A stretch of DNA of 64,000 bases from Nymphalis io (taxonomy: Eukaryota > Arthropoda > Insecta > Lepidoptera > Nymphalidae), in NCBI RefSeq assembly GCF_905147045.1, contig NC_065905.1, positions 3,658,001 through 3,722,000 of the forward strand, written 5' to 3'. A program made the position numbers and the translations under genes. The notes below the pieces were generated by a model, which worked only from the letters and a program-made list of their open reading frames with translations, was not told the DNA's origin and did not search any database. Shown in pieces: positions 57,152 to 64,000 of the stretch (position 1 is the stretch's first letter; every line of letters begins with the position of its first letter).

Positions 57152-58160
57152 TGCGGAAAGTCTCGTGGATGCACCCTCGATCTAAACACTGGCATCAATT
57201 AGACCTTGCTCTTACAAGAAGGAGGGACCTACGGGAAACGCTCCACACGCGGGCGTTTCACAGTGCCGATTGTGACACCGATCACAGCCTCGTTGCTACT
57301 AAAGTCCGACTTGTCCCTAGAAGAGTCCATTCTTCCAAGCCACCCGGTCGTAAAAAGATAAAACTTTTCAAGACTCGTGACATGGAAGTAGTGGAGTCAT
57401 TTGGGGAACTCGTCCGCGAAGAAGTTGCAACTTGGGATAGTACGGCATCAGCGCGAGTCGAATGGGAAAAAGTCAAGTCTCTTCTCACTGACACTGCAGG
57501 CAAGATTTTTGGCTATCCAAAGGCAAAATCTTACGACTGGTTTCAAGAAAACGAGGAGCACTTACTTCCCTTGATTGACTCGAAACGTCAAGCCGCTTTA
57601 AATTTTCGCCTTAACCCTTGCGATGCGACGCGTAAAGATCTCACGAAGGCAAAAGCCTCACTCCAGCGTAGCACGCGCTTCTTTGTAAATGCGTATTGGA
57701 CAGAGCTTTGCCAAAGCATCCAAGCGTGCGCAAACGCGGGGGATATTGGTGGGGTGTACGCGGGCATCAAAAGAGCTCTTGGACCTACTCCAAAAAAGAC
57801 GGCACCTCTTAAGGAAACCGACGGTTCTGTTATAACAGACAGCACCCGTCAGATGGCAAGATGGGTAGAATACTACAAGAGGCTCTACTCGTGCCCAGTG
57901 GATATTCAGCCAGAAGCAGTGGAGCTTGTCCCGAATCTGGCAACTTGGCACGAGCTAGACGTTGCACCCACAGTAGAGGAACTTTATCTGGCCGTCAAGA
58001 AGCTTAAATGCGGAAAGAGCCCCGGAAAAGACGATGTTGTCACCGAAGTCGTCAAGCTTGAGTGCCTTTTGCCCATCCTTCATAACCACCTGGCTAAGTG
58101 CTGGGAAGAAAACTACGTCCCTCAGGATATGCGAGATGCTAACATCGTCACTCTTTATCT
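57148..58160 (+). pseudogene. LINE endonuclease end and linker to RT
   Basis: Begins MMRKVSWMHPRSKHWHQLDL and reaches the last catalytic pair in DTDHSLVATKVRL, completing the endonuclease. A linker of about 250 codons follows, then the RT entry GKSPGKDDVVTEV and ANIVTLYLK. The frame remains open to 58245, but homology leaves it at about 58160, where a one-base change shifts the RT into the next frame. Confidence 0.85.
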
Positions 58161-59060
58161 AAAGGCGATCGTGGCGACTACAACTGTTACCGCGGAATAT
58201 CTCTTCTTAGCATCGTCGGTAAAGCCTTTGCCAGGGCCATTTTAGGCAAACTACAAAGGCTCGCCGACCGCGTATACCCTGAGGCACAATGTGGTTTTAG
58301 GTCCCAACGGTCAACTGTCGACATGATATTTTCACTCAGACAGCTACAAGAAAAGTGTAGGGAGCAACATACCCCCCTAGTCATTGCATTTGTAGACCTA
58401 AATAAGGCTTTTGACTCCGTGAGCAGAGAGGGGTTGTACTCGGTTCTTGTCAGAATTGGATGCCCCCCAAAACTCCTAAGGATAGTGCAATCGTTCCACG
58501 AAGGTATGGAAGTCACCGTCCTGCACAATGGCAACGCATCCACGCCATTCGACGTACGCCGTGGCGTTCGTCAAGGTTGTGCACTGGCCCCCACCTTGTT
58601 CGGAATATTCTTCTCAGTGCTTCTGAAGGTTGCTTTTGGAGATGAACAGCAAGGTGTCCACTTACACACGCGAACCGATGGTAGGCTGTACAACATCTCA
58701 ATGCTCAAGTCCAAACGCTACAGGGAGGACCTATTTGTAGATAGTCTACTCTTCGCTGACGACGCTGGCTTCGTTGCTCATGACCAAGCTCAACTCCAGA
58801 GTCTAATGGACAAATTTGCCAGAGCGTGCGACCTCTTTTCAATGTCCATAAACTGCAAGAAGACCGTTATTTTAGCGCAAGGATGTTTAGAGCAACCAGT
58901 CATTTTGCTTAACGGCGCACCTTTACAGGTGGTTAACAAATTTTGCTACCTTGGGTCGCATTTGTCGAGCAATCTCTCGCTTGATGCAGAGATCGACTTC
59001 CGCATCGGCAAAGCAGCCTCTACGTTCGGGACGCTCTGTTCAAGGGCTTGGGATAAGTGA
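58161..59060 (+). pseudogene. LINE reverse transcriptase palm and fingers
   Basis: In frame from KGDRGDYNCYRGISLLSIVG through AQCGFRSQRSTVDMIF, VIAFVDLNKAFDSV (motif A Asp) and RRGVRQGCALAPTLF (motif B) to LLFADDAGFVA (catalytic FADD at 58752-58763). Then KKTVIL and FCYLGSHLS. It ends at TGA 59058-59060, where related proteins continue. The RT core is intact across about 300 codons. Confidence 0.9.
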
Positions 59061-59651
59061 CACCTTACGGTAAAAACGAAAATGCTTGTTTACCAATCGT
59101 GTGTCCTAAGCACACTCTTGTATGGAGCAGAAACGTGGACAACGTACGCAAAACAAGAACGCCGACTAAACACATTTCACTTGCGCTGTCTTCGGAACAT
59201 TCTGGGCATCACATGGCAGGATCGCGTGACAAACGAGTCTGTTCTAGGCGAGGCACAGCTGCCTAGCATCATGGCCATTCTCAAAAAAAAAAAAACGGTT
59301 ACGGTGGCTGGGACACGTGCATCGAATGGAGCAGACCCGTCTTCCAAGGCAAATACTACTGGGAGAGGTTGTGGATGCAAAGAGGTCTGCTCTTTGCATC
59401 CACAACCAATTGGGCGGCCTATGCTCCGTTACAAAGATTGCGCTAAGCGTGATATGGTTGCGTTTAACATCCCTAGCAATCGATGGGAGGAACTGGCAGA
59501 GGACCGTGCCAAGTGGCGACGCCTTATTCACGAAGGTCAATCAAAGCATGACAATGACTGGTTTAAACTACTAAAAGAAAAACGCACTAGGCGTTATGAG
59601 CGGGCTTCAAACCCCCGCCCATCTGGGGGCGCATACACTTGTCGGAAGTGA
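59061..59651 (+). pseudogene. LINE RT C-terminal (thumb/tail) region
   Basis: Same frame as the RT after the stop: KMLVYQSCVLSTLLYGAETW, LNTFHLRCLRNILGITWQD, then MAILKKKK. An A-run at 59285-59296 shifts the frame, so LGHVHRMEQTRLPRQILLGE is encoded in another frame from 59303 to about 59384. An 18-bp inverted duplication at 59390-59407 follows, after which the original frame resumes with IGRPMLRYKDCAKRDM. The stop is at 59649-59651. The two lesions together restore the downstream frame. Confidence 0.85.
59367..59407. repeat. 18-bp perfect inverted repeat inside the LINE
   Basis: Arms 59367-59384 (GGTTGTGGATGCAAAGAG) and 59390-59407 with a 5-base loop. The right arm interrupts the AKRSVGRPML-type coding context. 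Confidence 0.95.
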
Positions 59652-59841
59652 GGCCGGAGGATCCTCTCTCGCATTGGTCTTTTCAGTCATGAACGCAAGT
59701 GCCTTCGCGATGCCGCTTAAATCATCTGTCAAAGATGCAGAGGCCTATATATATATAATGTCAATTTTTTAAAAATAGAGCACTGGACCGATATAGAATT
59801 TTTATTTATTTATTATTTATTTTTATTGACGTAGAATATAT

Positions 59842-59883
59842 ATTGGTATGGCTCGTTTGCCGTGACGGTAAATGGCATGACGC
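59842..59883 (-). repeat. Family E repeat fragment
   Basis: TCGTTTGCCGTGACGGTAAA resembles, in inverted form, the core of 22597 and 33592. Confidence 0.4.
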
Positions 59884-60031
59884 GTATAAATAATGTGAAT
59901 TCTACCAACCCGCATTGGAGCAGCGTGGTGGAATAAGCTCCAAACCTTCTCCTCAAAAAGAGGAGAGGAGGCCTTTAGCCCAGCAGTGGGACATTCACAG
60001 GCTGTTACGGTTACGGTACGGTATAAATAAT
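59884..60031 (+). mobile_element. 5'-truncated Metulj-like SINE with 11-bp duplication
   Basis: Only the 3' 126 bp (59895-60020), flanked by exact GTATAAATAAT (59884-59894 and 60021-60031). Matches the 3' part of 34232-34544 including the GTGAATTCTACCAACC variant. The truncation shows target-primed insertion. Confidence 0.92.
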
Positions 60032-60509
60032 ATTTAAGCTCTCAGTTTTAATAGAATATTGGTAATGTAAGACAAGTCTTGAAAAGATTAATAGACCAGG
60101 TACTTTGAAACATTTAATGGACATTCCATTTGTCAGTCCCTCACACATCAATTTATATTATAAAATATTTCGTTTTCGGCTGACTTTCAACGTACAGCCA
60201 AAACTATTGAAAGATGAAATTTGGAACATATGTTTATTTTATAACATACGAAGATGCTAAGAAAGATTTTTTGGAAATTTAAACTTTAACGGGGTAATGG
60301 GAGATGAGATTTTCTCAGCTAAATCAGCAAATTGGCTTATGAATTATCTTTGTGCGTGAAGCGATTTTAAAACGACTACGTTGAATCGAGTCCAATCAAC
60401 CAGTCTTTTTTTATTTTTTATTTAGACTGGGTCTAGTCTCAGTTGCGCAATCACAGTCTTGGTGTTCGGTAAATGGAACTTTTATAATTAATTAAATCTT
60501 CATCGTTAC
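60032..60509. other. No gene; repeat scrap at 60180-60290
   Basis: The scrap matches 7850-7940 weakly. Otherwise AT-rich. Confidence 0.45.
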
Positions 60510-60590
60510 TGCCTCGGCTTCGTGGATAGATTGTAAATCTACTGATTTCGAGGTTCTCAGTTGAGAACCTCGAAGGTTGTCAGGCCAAGT
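60510..60590 (+). mobile_element. Family B SINE head with palindrome
   Basis: CTGCCTCGGCTTCGTGGATA then GATTTCGAGGTTCTCAG resembles the tRNA-like head. At the B-box position there is a 28-bp palindrome (60547-60574). Confidence 0.55.
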
Positions 60591-61784
60591 TGTTAGTAAT
60601 ACTGCGAAAATAAATTTATTAATTTGAGTTGAGATGATGGCGGTGCTATACATCCATGTCTTTAACAGTATGTAATGACGATTGCTTAAACATATTTCAT
60701 GTAAAACATTATGTAATTTGAATATATATTTTTGGGAAGAAATCTGTTCACGGGATAAGCATGCCTAGTAAATTATCTTTTGACATGTTTTTTGTGTATA
60801 AAAAAATCTGGAACTTATATATAATAAAATTTATTTAAATAAATAAATTGTAGTTCCTTGGGATTATTAGTATAAGTGATAATAAGCAGCACCTTATTTG
60901 TTCACAAGCTTGTGCCCTAAAATATTTTCTGTGCAGTTGGTTATTATTCGCATAAAATGTTCAAGAGGACATTATCAAATCTTCATGTATATAGGAATAG
61001 ACAGCGACTCAAGTTTAATATGCAAAATTAGTAAATCTGAACGCAGCCTTAGTAAAAAAAAGCCATCTACATGCAAATGCGCTTTACATATTACATGGAA
61101 CAAAGAGTTGCTTGTAGATGTATATATACGTTATGTATGAAATATGTCAGTTTATCTGTTTGACGTGCTTTTAAATGAGGTAGAATTTTATCAGAGTTTG
61201 ATATTAATTATAAATATATGAAAAATCAGCAGCTACCAGAATGTGAATATGCTATACGTGGTGTTACCACGTACTTTATCCGTTAGACTATCACCGCTCT
61301 TACGTGTATTTAATATGTTTAATTTTTTGCTTCGCATAACTTGTGAACAAATATCGATTATAACGAAAATTTCACTTGGCACGTCATAGAAAGGGTCTTC
61401 TCTAGGGGCGAACATATTTCATACTTAGACAAAACTTTCAGTTATTAACTATGGTTATTTATAGCTATTATTATATTTGGTATAGTATTACTGTTTGCTC
61501 TGCAAGATTTTGTTCACCTTAAATGTTATTATGTGGGTCGTAGCTTCATTTAATACATTTTATAGATTCGAGTCAGCTCAGTGGTTAAAAAATCTGTATG
61601 TTTACTGAAATCGCGGGTTCATGTGTTTAAGTTATCTCTCTTCTTGCAAACATGTTTGATAAAACTGATGTTAAAAAGTTCATCCTTTTGATAGTATCAG
61701 TGTTGATAAGCGAGACTTAATTATCAAAAGGCCCTTGATTGCCTTTCTAAAATAAATTAAAATAAATATAATATACTCGTGCTC
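60591..61784. other. No gene; tRNA-like scraps
   Basis: 61568-61632 (GTCAGCTCAGTGGTTAAAAA; ATCGCGGGTTCATG) and, on the minus strand, 61240-61300 (GATAGTCTAACGGATAAAG) look like decayed tRNA-type SINE heads. No coding signal. Confidence 0.4.
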
Positions 61785-62150
61785 GCCTGCCTATTAGGTA
61801 AGGGGGGAGAGCCTCGTCAGAGCGTCACGGTAGCATGCGAAAGCGATCCCGTGGCGCTCCTCGTTAAAACGGAAAGGGTACCGCTGGTTTTTTAGTGGGT
61901 ATTCCGATGTTCGGGGCGCACTCGGTGCCTTGGACACCGGCGAGCCCCAATTACCACCCACTGTTTCCGTGAGGGGAAGCGCGTAACGCGTTTTTCCAAC
62001 GTTAAAAAAAAGGGAGAGAGCCTCTCCGATTCGTGTCGAGGACGGCCATAGCAGTGGTTTTAGTGGGTAAGAATCCCACATAACCTGGTTCCTCCCCCAA
62101 GGAAGCCGAGTACCTTGCTGAAGGTCCATTTCCAAAAATGAGGAGATGTT
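61785..62150 (-). repeat. GC-rich interspersed repeat (family G)
   Basis: About 365 bp, sharply GC-richer than its flanks. Part of it (61794-61930) matches 52538-52700 inverted. On the minus strand it includes GGTTTTAGTGGGTAAGAATC. Probably the 3' region of a non-LTR element; no frame assignable. Confidence 0.65.
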
Positions 62151-62194
62151 GATATCAGAGGGAGGGGTTATTATAATAAAGAAGTAAGTTAGTT

Positions 62195-62302
62195 CACGAG
62201 GTCCAAACTTGCTTCATACCAAATTTAATCAAAATCGATTCAGGGTTCTATCCGTAAAAGCGCAATAGACAGACAGAGTTATTCGCAGTTATAATATTAC
62301 TA
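62195..62302 (+). repeat. Interspersed repeat, family C
   Basis: AACTTGCTTCATACCAAATT then ATCAAAATCGATTCAG and GACAGACAGAGTTATTCGC, ending in TATAATATTACTA. Confidence 0.55.
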
Positions 62303-62708
62303 AAATTATTATATCTCAAAATCTTATAAAAAAAACTAATATTCCGATAATGTTACACGGTGATAAATTTAATAAAATAAATAGATTTTAATAAAAACTT
62401 CAACAATTATGTCATTAAAATTATTTCTTTTTTATTGTCACTTAGTAAATTGATGCTTTAAGGATTTTTAAGTTACAATCGTATATCTCTCAAAGTAAGT
62501 CAACAACACACGTCAATTCAATACAATAGGCTTTTTACTCGTATCGGACAAAGGACCTTTCCGAGCATTTTCCTTTTGGGAAGTGCTGCTTTGAAGACTG
62601 GTTACATATTAGGAGATTTAGCTTTTCGACAATACGCTTTATAGGTGTTATTGATCGGGGAAATTGTTTCTAGTATTTGTAAATGAAATATAATGAAATA
62701 AAATTATA
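62303..62708. other. No gene recognised
   Basis: AT-rich filler. Confidence 0.5.
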
Positions 62709-63045
62709 TCATGTAATTATTATAATAATGTCCTCTAGGGGATTTCAGCAACGGCGGTCAATCTCAAGAGAGATTAGCCAACTACGCAGGAGATATTATA
62801 GTGCAAATGTGTGTGTGTGCAAACACAGGTGCACTCTCTATTCCATAACTCTCATAATCCGATGTGATGGCAATCCGACACGACCGGAAAGAGTTCAGGC
62901 GCAGGACCAACGGCTTTACGTGCTTTCTGAGGCACGGGAGTGTGCACACTTCCAACTTCCAGGCTCTGGGCTGCTACTGAGAATTTTGTGACAGATAAAC
63001 CCAATAACTTTTTATTGGCCCAACCATTGGTCATGTAATTATTAT
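62709..63045 (-). mobile_element. Family B SINE, 5'-truncated, 15-bp duplication
   Basis: The element at 62724-63030 lacks the tRNA-like head and is flanked by exact TCATGTAATTATTAT (62709-62723 and 63031-63045). The body is well preserved (ACACTTCCAACTTCCAGGCT). The 3' end on the minus strand carries (ATT)n. Confidence 0.93.
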
Positions 63046-63275
63046 TAACATATCGTAAGGCGCCTAAGCAGTTGGGCTGATGGCCTGAATAGGGCACGAG
63101 TATATATTGACGGTGGAGAACCGTGATCTTTAGCGTATTATGCCTCTGGGCAAACGGTTGACTTAATCTGGAACAACGGTTTGTTAAATTATAATAATGT
63201 TGATGATAAATTCATCATTTATCAGCGTATTACATTATTTTTTTGATTAATAAAAATCTACCGAAAGGAACTGGA
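63046..63275. other. No gene recognised
   Basis: Short unique stretch, no repeat or frame. Confidence 0.5.
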
Positions 63276-63640
63276 ATTTTTTTTTTTTTTTTATATCGCC
63301 GGGAGGGCAAATGACTCTACTCCACCTGATGGTAAGTGGTAGTAGAGTCCAAACGCGACGACGGCCAGTACAGACGGGAAAAACGTTCTGCACTAGCCGC
63401 CTTCGCCTTGCCGGCCCGCAAGATGCCTCTTCACGCCTCGTTTGAAGGAACCCGGGTTGTAAGAGGAGGGGAATACGTGAGCTGGTAAGGAATTCCATTT
63501 TTTGGAAGTGCGACAAAGAAAGGAGTTGCCAAATTTCTTTGTTCGCGATGGAATTGATGTCACAGTTAGGCGGTGACATCGAGAACCAGCTCGCGTGGAC
63601 TTAAGAAGGAAGGGGGAAGCAGGAATTAGGAAGAACAATT
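63276..63640 (-). mobile_element. CR1/Jockey-type LINE 3' end
   Basis: The minus strand reads SIPSRTKKFGNSFLCRTS then KKWNSLPAHVFPSSYNPGSF and KRGVKRHLAGRQ, the RT C-terminal tail with the WNSLP motif typical of CR1 and Jockey groups. A short 3' UTR follows with CCACTTACCATCAGGTGG and a run of about 15 A (T-run 63279-63292). The frame from 63638 to 63393 is open. 5'-truncated and without catalytic motifs. Confidence 0.8.
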
Positions 63641-63721
63641 TCTAACTTATTATGAACTGGCGAAAGAAAGTCGGCGATATTATATTCTTTTATCAACATT
63701 AACTTTATTGTAGTCCGGCTT

Positions 63722-63895
63722 ACCAGATATTCAACCACAAAACAGCTGTAGTTGGTATTGTTATGTTTCGGTTTGAAGGGCGAGTGAACTAGTGTAATGA
63801 CAGGCACAAAGGACATAACATCTTATTTCCCAAGGTAAGCAATCAGTTATCATCGGGCGGCCTATTTGCCCGGCCGCTTAACTGTTTTATATAAA
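63722..63895 (+). mobile_element. Family A SINE, shortened
   Basis: ACCAGATATTCAACCACAAA, TGTAATGACAGGCACAAAGG and GTTATCATCGGGCGGCCTAT, then TTTTATATAAAATA. Confidence 0.75.
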
Positions 63896-64000
63896 ATAAA
63901 TATTACCTTAATATTTTTTTATTGTATAAAGTAATTTAAAATTAGTAATTTAAATATAATTTATAAAATTTAATTATATTACGCAATTAATTTTGAAAAT

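Larger units (their letters stand above)
55802..59770 (+). mobile_element. Nearly full-length RTE-type LINE
   Basis: The element occupies 55817-59755 (about 3.9 kb) between TAATGTAAATTTTTT (55802-55816) and TAATGTCAATTTTTT (59756-59770), a 15-bp target-site duplication with one mismatch. It has a 5' leader of about 700 bp, an endonuclease-RT coding region from 56528, and a short 3' region ending in a TA repeat. The length and endonuclease-RT order fit RTE or RTEX-type elements. The leader contains an open frame at 55913-56284 (123 codons) of unknown significance. Coding is broken by at least three frame changes and one stop, so this copy is inactive. Confidence 0.9.

Noticed and set aside
1..64000. 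Direct-repeat arrays suggestive of CRISPR, or operon-like gene clusters.
   Set aside because: No regularly spaced repeats with unique spacers and no consecutive intact genes; the repeat content is that of an insect genome.

Overview
The window is AT-rich, gene-poor eukaryotic DNA packed with retroelement debris. The repeat content points to a lepidopteran, probably a butterfly. There are many copies of a tRNA-derived SINE that I recognise from memory as Metulj-like (described from Heliconius), RTE-type LINEs whose coding sequence ends in a YVQQW motif, and 3' ends of the common lepidopteran CR1/Jockey-type LINEs. I see no complete cellular gene, tRNA gene, rRNA gene or CRISPR array. The stretch reads as intergenic or deep-intronic sequence.

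Layout. A 5'-truncated RTE LINE (about 77-1455) opens the window, followed by a GC-richer block with an unexplained minus-strand reading frame (1474-1746). From 3 to 55 kb, four SINE-like families are scattered in AT-rich sequence. Family A is about 290 bp with an A-tail. Metulj-like is about 300 bp with a (TTACGG/TTACTG)n tail. Family B is about 330 bp with a tRNA-like head and an (ATT)n tail. Family D has a tRNA-like head and an (ATT)n tail. Among them lie LINE scraps (17.7, 23.6, 29.2, 37.0, 41.3, 48.1 and 53.4 kb), a Helitron helicase remnant (41.9-42.1 kb) and a region of inverted repeats (42.1-43.0 kb). At 55817-59755 sits a nearly full-length RTE-type LINE with a 15-bp target-site duplication (TSD). 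It keeps its endonuclease and reverse transcriptase domains but has frameshifts and a stop. The last 4 kb hold a truncated Metulj copy, a GC-rich repeat, a family-B SINE with a perfect 15-bp TSD, and a CR1/Jockey-type LINE 3' end.

How the parts relate. Each of the two main SINE families carries a 3' end resembling a LINE in the same window. Family A matches the CR1/Jockey-type LINE tail at 63.3 kb, and Metulj-like matches the RTE C-terminal coding tail. This suggests two SINE-LINE partnerships. Several short, near-perfect inverted duplications sit inside repeats and break the family consensus, a pattern expected of template-switch mutation. The only candidate for a host-gene piece on the plus strand is a 66-nt open segment at 32238-32303 flanked by good splice signals.

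Family assignments come from pattern recognition in the raw sequence and memory of the families; no database search was run.
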